A stretch of DNA of 64,000 nucleotides, from positions 3,782,001-3,846,000 of the forward strand of contig WHVY01000007.1 of NCBI GenBank assembly GCA_022266195.1, read 5' to 3'. The translations under genes were made by a program, and so were the position numbers. This document shows, in pieces, positions 47,742-58,329 of the stretch (the first letter of the stretch is position 1; each line of letters opens with the position of its first letter). The notes below the pieces were generated by a model. That model worked only from the letters and a program-made list of their open reading frames with translations, was not told the origin of the DNA and did not search any database. Source of the DNA: Tetranychus cinnabarinus. Lineage: Eukaryota > Arthropoda > Arachnida > Trombidiformes > Tetranychidae.

Positions 47742-48734
47742 TAATTTACTACTGAATCTGATATATTACGACAACAATCACCTTGAAGATAACTTATTTT
47801 CATGTCTCTAAAAAGAAAAGAATGGCAAATGGGTATATAAATTTTTTTTCAAAACAAGAAGATGTTATTACTGAGCGCCTCCTCCGTAAGAGTTTGAATT
47901 TTCGATCCGTCATAATGAATGAACAAAATTATTTTGATCTTAATGCTTATGATTTTTTTATGGAGCAAGATATTTTTCTTTTGCTGGAAATGTTGATATT
48001 TTTCCGTATGTTATATGATTTAGCTTTGCAGAAAAATTCCCTGAAATTAGTTGTTAGCAATTAGTTGAAAGAGGGTACCATATATTTATTATCATGAATG
48101 TAAAGGAGCAATGAATGCTGATATTTATATAATCGAATCCATTAGAAAACGTTTATTTCCATTCGTGCAAATGCATAAAAATTATTCATCTTTCGGCCTG
48201 ATTTGACAAGTTCCCACTATGCAACTTGAACAATTTCAGCTTTGGAGGAACTTTCTATACCGATAGTTACAAAATGACGCAGTTCATGTAACCCTCCCGC
48301 TGTCCCCGAACTTTACCATATTGAAGTCCTTGTCTAACCTTGTTGAGTCATCTCAAAAAAATTATAATCAGATTACTTTAGCTAAGAACACTGAAGAACT
48401 AATCAATAGAATTAAGAATTGTTTGAAAAAATCAATGCGCCATATTTCAGAAACCGAAACAACAGTAACACCTAGTATTAAAACCAAACGTTTCTGTGAA
48501 TGAAAATTAGTTTGTATTTACATCAATATTTAGAAAATTGAGAAAATCCTTCATTTCAGTTGATTAGAATAATGTGACCAAATCTAACTGGCAGAGAATT
48601 GAAAATATACTCAATTTTGTAACGAAATATCTGGACTAGAAATAAAACTCACCACTTGAGAAATAATGACTACTTAAACTGTACCGGTGGGGCTAAAGCA
48701 AAACCAGACACGATTTGCATAGAAGAGAAGACAT

Positions 48735-48838
48735 TGGAAATTCAACGTTTAAATATAATTCAATTCAAATTAATCATTTAATGAAAACTTGAACAAAATC
48801 AACAGTAAAACTGACTTTCATGATATCATAACATAACA
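48735..48838 (-). repeat. element B LTR (3' copy)
   Basis: Minus strand runs TGTTATGTTATGATATCATG to ...GAATTTCCA. It shares CATTTAATGAAAACTTGAAC and the following 30 bases with the two other copies. At about 104 bp it is short for a gypsy LTR. Confidence 0.75.
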
Positions 48839-48875
48839 TCCACCTTTGAATCAATCTGATTTCATAAATCTGGTT

Positions 48876-49000
48876 TCATATTCCCCCTCTAGATGAATCT
48901 GACCTACCAGATTCCGAATCAAAATGTCTCAACTCTTCGTTGATTAAATCAACAAATTCAAGCAAATTAAAGTCGTTCTTATTTAATAATCTTCGATGGA
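48876..49000 (-). pseudogene. element B: C-terminal end of pol
   Basis: An open stretch on the minus strand ending in TGA at 48876-48878. It reads LLEFVDLINEELRHFDSE and ends in SDSSRGGI, the acidic Ser/Gly tail seen at the end of many gypsy Pol polyproteins. It lies about 40 bases before the LTR, with a purine-rich stretch between. Confidence 0.6.
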
Positions 49001-49515
49001 TAAGAAATATTGACAATCAACAGGATTCTCCATTATGCAGTCTTTTTTATCCATTTTTTGCAAGGTTAATTCACAATTATGCGAAGATGAAGTCACATAG
49101 CTGAAACTAAAGATATGTCATTTTCTTATGTGCAAGAATTCAAATACATAAGTTCGAGACTCTCACTTCTTTGGTTCTCAAGTTATTTAGGTAGATCACT
49201 CTCCGCTTTTTTGCTTTTCAAATCAACAGATCAAACTGCACAATCTTTTTATATGTCTCAAAATGAATCTGCCGGAAGAATATAAAATAATATGGTGGAA
49301 GATAAAAGCTAAAAAATGTTGCTTTCGTTATATTGGATTTCTACTAGTCCACATGAAGTGTTGAAAATAAACTACCAAAGATTACTTATTCTTCATGGTA
49401 TGATATGATATGTGGTATGAGATATGGTATGATACTTCTTCTTCATTATGAAGCAAAAATGGTTTACGTTTTGACCTCAATTGCGACCTAATCACAATAC
49501 TCACAATGCCCATTT
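49001..49515. other. element B, non-coding remnant
   Basis: Between the two pol remnants. Includes a TATGATATG microsatellite (49397-49433). No frame recognised. Confidence 0.4.
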
Positions 49516-50232
49516 TCAAGTTAAACCTAGTTTTTTAACAAGCTCTTTCAGAAAATCATTATTTGAAAAAGTTTTACAGAATTGAGATTTTGCTTTACAT
49601 GCCCCTTTGCGAGCCATGAACTTGTTTTTCATTGTTTCATTATCTTTGATAATGTAGGTTGTATTTTTAATTTTAATTTTTATTTCGAAAGGTCCCTTGA
49701 ATTTATTCCTCAATTTATTTGAATTTCTTTCCTCAAGTAAAACTGCATCACCAACTTCTATGTGCCCAGAAATCACATCATCGTGATAAGTGATTACTAT
49801 TTCGCGATTATTATATAATTGTTTTGTTAGAACAATTAATTTCAAGTTTGCAAAAGGATTTGGTCGAATTCTTAACAGAATGCCATCAATCACTCCGAAT
49901 TTCAAAGCTGTTTTACGATAATTTTGATCCATTTTAATAAAAATGATTGCTAGATCAGGATCTGATCTTTGAGCATCAATTAATGGTTGTTGTTCTATAG
50001 CGTTAAGAGACACTAATAGGTTGAAAGGATCGTCTAATTCTTCGTCTTTAGGTTTCGAATCGTCTTGAATTTTGGCTGGATATCTACTCAAACAGTCAGC
50101 ATCTGCATGCAATTTGTCTGATTTATAAATTATTTCAAACTCATAACTCTGTAGCATTAAAGAAGTACGGAGCAACCTAGGTGGTAATTGTTTTTTTGAT
50201 TTTAACCAGCAAAGAGAGCAATGATCATTCAA
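49516..50232 (-). pseudogene. element B: RNase H fused to integrase tail by deletion
   Basis: A 238-codon frame. It starts in the RNase H region (NDHCSLCWLKSKKQLPPRLL), continues through the spacer to the first His pair of the integrase zinc finger (HHCC) domain (YHDDVISGH), and jumps directly to the GPY/F-type tail (GDAVLLEER, FKGPFEIKI). The zinc-finger cysteines and the whole D,D-35-E core are missing. Comparison with intact element C shows an in-frame internal deletion of roughly 250 codons. Confidence 0.85.
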
Positions 50233-51274
50233 TGATCAGAGAACTATTTCAAATTTTTGTCATTTTAAATATTGTTTGAATTTATCAATTGCAAATATTA
50301 TTGCAAGACACTCTTTATCAGAAATTGAATAATTTGCTTCTGAGCCTCTCAATGTCCTACTAGCATAGGCAATAAAATACCATTGTTCTTCGTGTTTTTG
50401 TAAAATTATTGAGCCTAAACCTTGATCTGAAGCATCAGTTATTAATTAAATAGGTAAACCAGGTTTAAAATGTAATAAAACTGGGTACTGAATCATCATA
50501 GTTTCATTTTTTCGAAAGCTTTTCTTGGAATTTACTCCAGATAAACGGTTATTGCTTTTTGTTAACTCGGTTAATAGTTTTGCTAATTTAGCAAAATCAA
50601 CGATAAATTTTGGATAGTATGAGCACAGTGCTACAAATGATTTATCATCTCTAACATTTTCAGGAGTAGGGAATTTTTTTATACTGTTTACTTTATTTGG
50701 GTCTGGTTCTTGTCCGTCAGGTGTAATAATGTGTCGTGAATAGAGAATTCTGTCTTTTAACCACTCGCATTTTGACGGTCAGTCAATCAGTCAAGAGTCA
50801 ATCAAGCCTGGATTAATCGTTTTGAAACCTTTTCAACTCGATTACAATGTTCATCGAATGTTTCAGAAAAGATAATAATATCATCAATATAAACCAAACA
50901 AGTGTTAAATAGTAAACCAGCTAATACAATTGACATCATTCGACTAAAAGTAGCTGTTGCATTACAAAGACCAAACGGCATGACTTTAAATTGCCAAAGG
51001 CCATCCATTGTAATGAAAGCAGTTTTTTCAGCATCTTTGTCATTCATAGCGATTGGATAACAATCGCTTCTCAGATCTAATAATGAGGAGTATTTTGACC
51101 ACTAAATGGATCATGAGAACATTGAATGTCAGGAATCAGAAAAACGTCACGTCTTGTGTTTGAATTCAGTTTAGTATAATCAACGCAAAATCGTTTTCCT
51201 CCAGTCTTTTTTGGTACGATTACAATTGGCGAGGCTCAAGGAGATCTTGATTCTTCAATAGTATAGTTACAATA
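50233..51274 (-). pseudogene. element B: reverse transcriptase remnant
   Basis: Broken by stops and frameshifts. The stretch 50802-51047 keeps AEKTAFITMDGLWQFKVMPF and the catalytic LVYIDDIIIFSE motif. Further pieces at 50270-50750 match RNase H and the end of RT. At the right end the frame stops abruptly at the leader junction near 51274; gag, protease and the start of RT are deleted. Confidence 0.8.
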
Positions 51275-51449
51275 GTATCAAATAGTGAAAACGTTTTTAC
51301 CTTGATTGATTGTTCCATTTATTTTAGTAACAAGTTTACTCAAAAAGTTGTTGATCAATTCAGTGCAAGATTCGAAGTAGAAATAAACAATAACCAATAA
51401 CAAGAAGGCAACAAAGATGCACAAAAAACACATTAGATCACTTCACTGA

Positions 51450-51465
51450 CCTGGCGAGGACACCA
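51450..51465 (-). other. element B primer binding site
   Basis: TGGTGTCCTCGCCAGG on the minus strand, one base from the LTR end. It starts with TGG as expected for pairing with a tRNA CCA end. A second copy lies at 53691-53706. Confidence 0.6.
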
Positions 51466-51466
51466 A

Positions 51467-51565
51467 TCGAAATTCAACGTTTCAATATAATTCAATTTTA
51501 AGTGATCATTTAATGAAAACTTGAACAAAATCAACAGTAAAACTGACTTTCATGATACCATAACA
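51467..51565 (-). repeat. element B LTR (middle copy)
   Basis: Matches 48735-48838 with scattered substitutions and is the same as 53708-53806. Confidence 0.75.
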
Positions 51566-52664
51566 TGATCCATGATTCATTTTGTATCCGTAATTTTCGT
51601 ATCAATTGTATTTTCTTAATAAAAAACTATGATAAAATTTGTTTTTAGTGTCAGCAAATTGATGCTGTATTAATTTTATTTCTTCTCAAAATTAACATTG
51701 AAGGTAGTTGTTTCTGAAATTATTTTTGTAGTACATAGAATATTATGGGTTCGATCAAATTTGCGATCCAGAATTATTTTGTAAAGTTTATAATCATTAT
51801 AGATGTATGTATGGGTTTGCTGCTATTTGAAGTCTTAAAGAATCAAAATCAGCTGCAGATCTACGTTTTAGTGTGGACGTGGACCTAAAACAAACGAGAT
51901 AAATTAATTTGTGGAATTATTACCAGTTCTTTTAAAACATATGTTTGCATGAAATAAAAAAATGATACATACGACTGTGTGGAACTTGGCTGGCTTTAAC
52001 AAAGCTAAAAACGGTAATCCAAGTAACCAAAAGGACAAAAAAGTTGATTTTGCAGAACTGCATATTGTATATTCAAGTTGTGAAAGACTTATAATAGCAC
52101 AAAATTTTTAGATCGCTTGATGTAATTTAAACTGAAACTGATACTCTTTAATTGAAACATTTGCTTTTTATACTTATTGTTTTATTGATAGAATGAGGTA
52201 GTAGTGTTGGTTCAGTCGTAGGTCAAATAAAGGTTAAACTATTTACTTTGAACAGTCTGTTGTGATATATTTTTAATGTTGAAAGAAATATGAGTCACTG
52301 ATAGTCAAATAATAACTACCGTTTTGAATTACACATATACATTTTGACAACATGAGGCCTTTTTGTACTAAAATTAGGTAAATATAATTGCGCGTGTATC
52401 AATAATGATTAATCGTCTATGATAATGAAAATCTGCTCAAACAGTGGAATAATTTCGGAAAATGCTAATGACTAATTTTAACCAGAATTTGAGTTTCTTC
52501 GTGAACATCAAGCAATCATGCAATGAGCAAAAATTTGATACAATTAAGATTTAATCCTAAATCAAGCCTAAATTAAAGAACTATGAATCCAAAGTTTTGT
52601 AGTAATGCAATATCAACAAGTTAATTGTCCTCTGGATGAAGGTCATTTTCTAACACATTTGCAT
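51566..52664. other. non-coding part of the duplicated unit
   Basis: AT-rich sequence between the LTR and the end of gag, repeated at 53807-54905. It is either host flank or non-coding element sequence carried into the duplication. No open frame of note. The string TGAGGTAGTAG occurs near 52195. Confidence 0.5.
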
Positions 52665-53515
52665 TTAATACTCGAGACCTATCCCAGTGTTAGGTTGTTG
52701 CTGATTTCCAGTTAAATTGGATCGTCTTTCAGCGTATTTCTTTTTACGACAATCAATTATTTTATGACCATATTTATTGCAATAATTACAGTTACCGGAA
52801 AATTGACGTCGATTCTGATTTGGATTACGATTTTGACTTTGATTTGTGTTAGAACTGGAGTCCAATTTATCGATAAGCTGAACCATTAGTGGTCCAAGGC
52901 CTTTTTCTTCTGATTTCTCTTTTGGTTTCATTAACTTATTGCAATTTACTGATCTTTCTGCAATAGCAGCTTTTTTTTTACAAAATCATTTAAATTTGTA
53001 GGCATCATTAAATCAAGAGCTTCAGCTATTCGCGGGTTTAAACCTGCATGGATATAATTAGTGATTATCTGGTCAGACATATGAGGATCAATTCGTCTAC
53101 CAACATCAAACCTTTCATAGATATAAGTTCAAACTGGTTCATCTTCTTTTTGCTTATGATTAGCTAGCTTATGGGTTAAATAACTTCGGTAATTTGTTGG
53201 ACACAAGCCTTCATTTAGAGCTGTTTTCAAATCACCATAAGTTTTAGGAGCATTCGGTAAATTTGACCTAGCAAAGTTGTAATACCAACGACGAGCTGTT
53301 TTATTATATCTAAATAAGCTGGAATCCTAGTCATTTTGGCTACATCATCCCACTTATGAGCTTTTGCCATGACTTCAAAGCAGTCAAACCAGTCAAGAAC
53401 ATCTTCATCAGTATTAGCGTAAGTTAAAGGATTTAAAGTAAAAAGTTATTTATGATAAGAAGTTCTGACAGTTGTAACTGTGGAAGAAGTTTGGTTCTGA
53501 TTTGTTTCTCCCATT
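52665..53515 (-). pseudogene. element B gag, copy 1
   Basis: Starts with an ATG near 53515 (MGETNQ, like MGDNDN of element C). It has capsid-like segments such as DEDVLDWFDCFEVMAKAHKW and ends in a zinc knuckle C-x2-C-x4-H-x4-C (CNYCNKYGHKIIDC) followed by a stop at 52665. At least one stop and several frameshifts break it between 52932 and 53470; only the last 88 codons form a clean frame. Confidence 0.8.
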
Positions 53516-53707
53516 GTATCAAATAGTGAAAACGTTTTTACCTTGATTGATTGTTCCATTTATTTTAGTAACAAGTTTACTCAAAAAGTTGTTGATCAAT
53601 TCAGTGCAAGATTCGAAGTAGAAATAAACAATAACCAATAACAAGAAGGCAACAAAGATGCACAAAAAACACATTAGATCACTTCACTGACCTGGCGAGG
53701 ACACCAA

Positions 53708-53806
53708 TCGAAATTCAACGTTTCAATATAATTCAATTTTAAGTGATCATTTAATGAAAACTTGAACAAAATCAACAGTAAAACTGACTTTCATGATACC
53801 ATAACA
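53708..53806 (-). repeat. element B LTR (right copy)
   Basis: Same as 51467-51565; part of the tandem duplication. Confidence 0.75.
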
Positions 53807-54905
53807 TGATCCATGATTCATTTTGTATCCGTAATTTTCGTATCAATTGTATTTTCTTAATAAAAAACTATGATAAAATTTGTTTTTAGTGTCAGCAAAT
53901 TGATGCTGTATTAATTTTATTTCTTCTCAAAATTAACATTGAAGGTAGTTGTTTCTGAAATTATTTTTGTAGTACATAGAATATTATGGGTTCGATCAAA
54001 TTTGCGATCCAGAATTATTTTGTAAAGTTTATAATCATTATAGATGTATGTATGGGTTTGCTGCTATTTGAAGTCTTAAAGAATCAAAATCAGCTGCAGA
54101 TCTACGTTTTAGTGTGGACGTGGACCTAAAACAAACGAGATAAATTAATTTGTGGAATTATTACCAGTTCTTTTAAAACATATGTTTGCATGAAATAAAA
54201 AAATGATACATACGACTGTGTGGAACTTGGCTGGCTTTAACAAAGCTAAAAACGGTAATCCAAGTAACCAAAAGGACAAAAAAGTTGATTTTGCAGAACT
54301 GCATATTGTATATTCAAGTTGTGAAAGACTTATAATAGCACAAAATTTTTAGATCGCTTGATGTAATTTAAACTGAAACTGATACTCTTTAATTGAAACA
54401 TTTGCTTTTTATACTTATTGTTTTATTGATAGAATGAGGTAGTAGTGTTGGTTCAGTCGTAGGTCAAATAAAGGTTAAACTATTTACTTTGAACAGTCTG
54501 TTGTGATATATTTTTAATGTTGAAAGAAATATGAGTCACTGATAGTCAAATAATAACTACCGTTTTGAATTACACATATACATTTTGACAACATGAGGCC
54601 TTTTTGTACTAAAATTAGGTAAATATAATTGCGCGTGTATCAATAATGATTAATCGTCTATGATAATGAAAATCTGCTCAAACAGTGGAATAATTTCGGA
54701 AAATGCTAATGACTAATTTTAACCAGAATTTGAGTTTCTTCGTGAACATCAAGCAATCATGCAATGAGCAAAAATTTGATACAATTAAGATTTAATCCTA
54801 AATCAAGCCTAAATTAAAGAACTATGAATCCAAAGTTTTGTAGTAATGCAATATCAACAAGTTAATTGTCCTCTGGATGAAGGTCATTTTCTAACACATT
54901 TGCAT

Positions 54906-55695
54906 TTAATACTCGAGACCTATCCCAGTGTTAGGTTGTTGCTGATTTCCAGTTAAATTGGATCGTCTTTCAGCGTATTTCTTTTTACGACAATCAATTA
55001 TTTTATGACCATATTTATTGCAATAATTACAGTTACCGGAAAATTGACGTCGATTCTGATTTGGATTACGATTTTGACTTTGATTTGTGTTAGAACTGGA
55101 GTCCAATTTATCGATAAGCTGAACCATTAGTGGTCCAAGGCCTTTTTCTTCTGATTTCTCTTTTGGTTTCATTAACTTATTGCAATTTACTGATCTTTCT
55201 GCAATAGCAGCTTTTTTTTACAAAATCATTTAAATTTGTTGGCATCATTAAATCAAGAGCTTCAGCTATTCGCGGGTTTAAACCTGCATGGATATAATTA
55301 GTGATTATCTGGTCAGACATATGAGGATCAATTCGTCTACCAACATCAAACCTTTCATAGATATAAGTTCAAACTGGTTCATCTTCTTTTTGCTTATGAT
55401 TAGCTAGCTTATGGGTTAAATAACTTCGGTAATTTGTTGGACACAAGCCTTCATTTAGAGCTGTTTTCAAATCACCATAAGTTTTAGGAGCATTCGGTAA
55501 ATTTGACCTAGCAAAGTTGTAATACCAACGACGAGCTGTTTTATTATATCTAAATAAGCTGGAATCCTAGTCATTTTGGCTACATCATCCCACTTATGAG
55601 CTTTTGCCATGACTTCAAAGCAGTCAAACCAGTCAAGAACATCTTCATCAGTATTAGCGTAAGTTAAAGGATTTAAAGTAAAAAGTTATTTATGA
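54906..55695 (-). pseudogene. element B gag, copy 2, interrupted by element C
   Basis: Same sequence and same breaks as copy 1, including the zinc knuckle in the final 88 codons. The first 20 or so codons are cut off by the LTR of element C at 55696. Confidence 0.8.
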
Positions 55696-55785
55696 TGATC
55701 AAGTTAAAGTTGTTCGTTTAATAACGGAGAAGTTCATGTATTAAAAACCAAAACTTTAATGATAAATTGTTCAAACAGAACGAGT

Positions 55786-55794
55786 TATTTTATA
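55786..55794 (-). promoter_or_regulatory. LTR TATA box
   Basis: TATAAAATA in the minus-strand orientation of the element; the same motif is at 63948-63956 in the other LTR. Confidence 0.5.
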
Positions 55795-55850
55795 CTCAAT
55801 TTGGCGTAAAAACGAAAGGGAAAACAAGAAAGAGAAATAAACACCTTTTC

Positions 55851-55879
55851 ATTTGCGTCAATGTTTAATTGACGCAAAT
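55851..55879. other. perfect hairpin in the LTR
   Basis: Arms ATTTGCGTCAAT and ATTGACGCAAAT (12 bp each) around the loop GTTTA. Role unknown. Confidence 0.8.
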
Positions 55880-56010
55880 TGTCAATCAAAAGAAATTTGT
55901 TAAAAGAAATTATAAAAAACAAATCAATCATAGTAAGTTAACCCATGAAATAATGATGCGTATCCTTTGTATTGTCAGTTATATTGACAACAAGGTGTTA
56001 ATCTTTTACA

Positions 56011-56018
56011 TTTCCCTC
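56011..56018 (-). other. polypurine tract of element C
   Basis: GAGGGAAA on the minus strand directly before the TG of the 3' LTR; it would prime plus-strand DNA synthesis. Confidence 0.65.
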
Positions 56019-56062
56019 GGTCCAGCTTCAAAAGGTCTCTCTTTTGATCAAATGACCATGGA

Positions 56063-58132
56063 TTAGTAGAGATGATCCACACGGTAATCTTTATGCTTGT
56101 TTCTTTTTTTTACTTGAATAGTGGATACTAAACCAATGAATGGTTTACTTTCTTTTTGTTTAGGTTGAAGGTATCCGTGATATTTAGGTCTTTTGATTCT
56201 ACATAAACGGCAAATACAAAGCAATAAGATGATGATAACGAGGATACCAATGACGATGTAAAGGTTGAATGGTTCCTTTGAAATTCGTTTTAGATGTGAC
56301 ATAACATCGACTGTAGTTAAATTAACAGAAACTGGTTTTAAATTGAAGTCATGGATTTCAGAGTCAAGCATAAGATTGATTTTCAGAGTTTCAAATGTAT
56401 TAACCGTCATACGAAATGAGCTTACATCGTACGCTCTTTTACCAATTTTAAAGCTGACATTTCTTGCCAATCGAAAAGGATAAATAGGACATGTTTTTGT
56501 TACACCAAATACGGTTATATTTTCGTTGAAACAGTAGATGTAAAGCTCTTCATTGGATATTTTGATTTGAACATCTACTTTTTTTTGTCTTTCAACACAA
56601 TTGCCAGTTTCCCAATAATCTTTCAAATCAATATTATCAGTTTGGAAACAGTCATCATCTGTTGGATTTAAAATCGTACTATCTGTATTTTCAACATCGT
56701 CTTTTTCAAAAGGACAAATCATTGAATCACGCCAAATCACATATTTGGGACCAACATAAGTTTTAGTACAATAATGACTGCCGTTGAATTCATTCAACCG
56801 AAAAGGGTCGGCTTTGTAAATGGTTTTGTTTTTATCGATAACAGCAGATTCAAATGTTAACCTCAGTTTACGTGTTTCGAGATTAGATCCATCAAATTCA
56901 CAAGCGAAATTCCTAGCTAAGTCAGATGGACAGGAATCTCCACATGGTAATTTCACATCAAAAAGTTTTAACAGTATTGGATTTAACTTTCTCTTATGAA
57001 TATCAGGTTCAATCATTTCCAATTTTTGTTTGATTGCTGACAGTTCCATCATGGTTTTTGAAGTAGTTAAAATACTCAAGGGTGAATACTTAAAATATTG
57101 GTTGACTCTCTGTCTCATATTTTTCATTTCTCTTGCAATATTTTGCTGATTTTCAGTTAGATTTTTCAGAGCTTCACCAATGATTTTATCATTTTTAAAT
57201 TGATCATCCAATTTAATCCAAAGACTATTAATTTCTTCGTCTTGTTGTATGTTGGAATAAAGATTGTAAGCAGGTAAAGCTTGACTTAGTACACCAACTA
57301 TGGATGAAACACCAATGAATAGACCCAAAGCTAATAAAGGAAATGCTCTCTTCGTTTTTGGTTTACTTGGGCATAATTGTTTTAAAGTTTTATAAACCAT
57401 ATCTTCAGTAGTTTGCGTACAGACTTGGTTAGTGATTAATTGTAATTTGTTGAAGTCTGTAATCCAGTCGTCAGTAACGACAGCTGCTGTACAAGGCGGA
57501 CATGTTTGGCATACAGGACAACGTGATTCAGGACAAACTGAAACTGCTGCAGGACAGTTCTTTTCAGGGCATGTTTTGCATACAGGACAATTGCATGGTG
57601 TAGAAAGATTCACTGCAGGGCATGTTACCGGTGGACAATTGCACGGACTGTCATCAACTCTACAATCAATGATGTTACATGTTTTCCCTCGATCTTCACC
57701 ATGAAGAACTGTGAATTTAGTTATTTTAGTTGTCCTACCTTGAGCTACAAGATCATTACTTTCAGGATCTATAAAGTAACAAAGATCATCCGTCTGTTTA
57801 TCTGTAGGACTGCAAGAAAGAATGTCATTAGTTGTCTCTCTTTTGCTTCTTGTTATAATTGGACAAGGAGATTTCATCGCAATCAAAATATTATGGTTAA
57901 TTTGCCCAAGGATGATTGGTTTATCACTGGTTCTCCAAGTAATAAATGGTGCTTTAGTGAAGGCATTCAAAGTTGGTAAAATATTCAAAATTACCATAAA
58001 ACATACAAGGTTATTAACAAAAGAGGTTGAGGGTTTTTGTTGATTAATTTGTTGATTCTTTTTGTTATCTCGAGGATTACCAGAAATTTGCCTTTGGCGT
58101 CTTTTAGGTGTTGTTTGTTCAATTACCTCCAC
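56063..58132 (-). CDS. env: element C Env (class I fusion-type glycoprotein)
   Basis: About 690 residues, opening at a GTG with no ATG before the signal sequence. Layout: a basic N-terminus, a signal sequence near residues 40-58 (VCFMVILNILPTLNAF), a Cys-rich block near 150-225 with many C-P-x-C units, and a furin-type site KTKR near 257-260. This is followed at once by a hydrophobic fusion-peptide-like segment (AFPLLALGLFIGVSSIVGVL), a heptad-like helical region, several N-glycosylation sites, and a membrane span near 620-645 (IVIGILVIIILLLCI) with a short basic tail. This is the plan of errantivirus and retrovirus Env, which mediates membrane fusion. The missing ATG implies expression from a spliced mRNA. 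It overlaps the end of the pol frame. Confidence 0.85.
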   Translation of the reverse strand: MEVIEQTTPKRRQRQISGNPRDNKKNQQINQQKPSTSFVNNLVCFMVILNILPTLNAFTKAPFITWRTSDKPIILGQINHNILIAMKSPCPIITRSKRETTNDILSCSPTDKQTDDLCYFIDPESNDLVAQGRTTKITKFTVLHGEDRGKTCNIIDCRVDDSPCNCPPVTCPAVNLSTPCNCPVCKTCPEKNCPAAVSVCPESRCPVCQTCPPCTAAVVTDDWITDFNKLQLITNQVCTQTTEDMVYKTLKQLCPSKPKTKRAFPLLALGLFIGVSSIVGVLSQALPAYNLYSNIQQDEEINSLWIKLDDQFKNDKIIGEALKNLTENQQNIAREMKNMRQRVNQYFKYSPLSILTTSKTMMELSAIKQKLEMIEPDIHKRKLNPILLKLFDVKLPCGDSCPSDLARNFACEFDGSNLETRKLRLTFESAVIDKNKTIYKADPFRLNEFNGSHYCTKTYVGPKYVIWRDSMICPFEKDDVENTDSTILNPTDDDCFQTDNIDLKDYWETGNCVERQKKVDVQIKISNEELYIYCFNENITVFGVTKTCPIYPFRLARNVSFKIGKRAYDVSSFRMTVNTFETLKINLMLDSEIHDFNLKPVSVNLTTVDVMSHLKRISKEPFNLYIVIGILVIIILLLCICRLCRIKRPKYHGYLQPKQKESKPFIGLVSTIQVKKRNKHKDYRVDHLY

Positions 58133-58329
58133 AGGTTCAAAATACTTTTTAATCGGTTGATGTGAGCTTTCTTCAATTCACCTTTACCTCCAGGATTCTT
58201 TAACACATAAGTGGTTTCACCTATTCGTTTTTCCACGATGTAAGGGCCTTTGAATAATGGAGAAAATTTGGTTTCTCTAAAATCATTTTTGAGAAGAACC
58301 GAATCACCTTTTTCAAAAACTTTAAACTC
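58123..58329 (-). pseudogene. element C: integrase tail separated by an in-frame stop
   Basis: The pol frame continues for 68 codons past the TAA at 58330-58332 to a second TAA at 58123-58125. This part carries a GPY/F-type motif (LFKGPY) and a conserved-looking end (KKAHINRLK), as in the C-terminal integrase domain of gypsy elements. The single stop is either an inactivating change, a sequencing error or a readthrough site. Its last bases overlap env in another frame. Confidence 0.8.

Larger units (their letters stand above)
37896..48734. other. gene-poor region
   Basis: About 10.8 kb of AT-rich sequence with many short frames on both strands (for example near 41070-41280, 44346-44561, 46594-46881 and 47783-48064). 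None has splice borders, domains or composition that convince me. One better small frame is listed at 43693. Confidence 0.5.
51275..53515 (-). repeat. 2.24-kb tandem duplication, unit 1
   Basis: Direct repeat of 53516-55695 with a spacing of 2241 bp. I found only a T-run length difference (52971 versus 55211) and one substitution nearby. The unit contains leader, primer binding site, LTR, about 1.07 kb of non-coding sequence and gag. Confidence 0.9.
48735..55695 (-). mobile_element. degenerate Ty3/gypsy element B (composite, tandemly duplicated)
   Basis: Three copies of an about 100-bp LTR in the same orientation (48735-48838, 51467-51565, 53708-53806). The left one is preceded on the minus strand by the end of a pol frame; the other two are followed by a primer binding site and leader. 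The leftmost unit keeps a pol remnant with gag, protease and most of integrase deleted. The two units to its right hold a broken gag each. The right end is cut by the insertion of element C at 55696. Frameshifts and stops show that it cannot encode its own movement. Confidence 0.8.
53516..55695 (-). repeat. 2.24-kb tandem duplication, unit 2
   Basis: Second copy of 51275-53515. It stops at 55695, where element C begins; the missing gag start should reappear on the far side of element C, outside the window. Confidence 0.9.
55696..56010 (-). repeat. element C 3' LTR
   Basis: 315 bp, TGTAAAAGATTAACACC to AACTTGATCA on the minus strand. It contains a TATA box (TATAAAATA, 55786-55794) and a perfect hairpin (55851-55879). 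The borders were set by the TG/CA ends, the polypurine tract on one side and the match to 63858 onwards on the other. Confidence 0.85.

Noticed and set aside
47783..48503. Two frames (93 and 60 codons) left of the element B LTR
   Set aside because: No domains or splice borders; nearby microsatellites and AT-richness make chance likely.
52190..52220. TGAGGTAGTAG, the start of let-7 family microRNAs (also in the tandem copy near 54436)
   Set aside because: The match ends after 11 bases and I could not pair it with a 3' arm; it lies in duplicated non-coding element sequence, so chance is likely.
57432..58043. Plus-strand frames of 70-90 codons inside env
   Set aside because: They are opposite-strand shadows of the Cys-rich and N-terminal part of Env.
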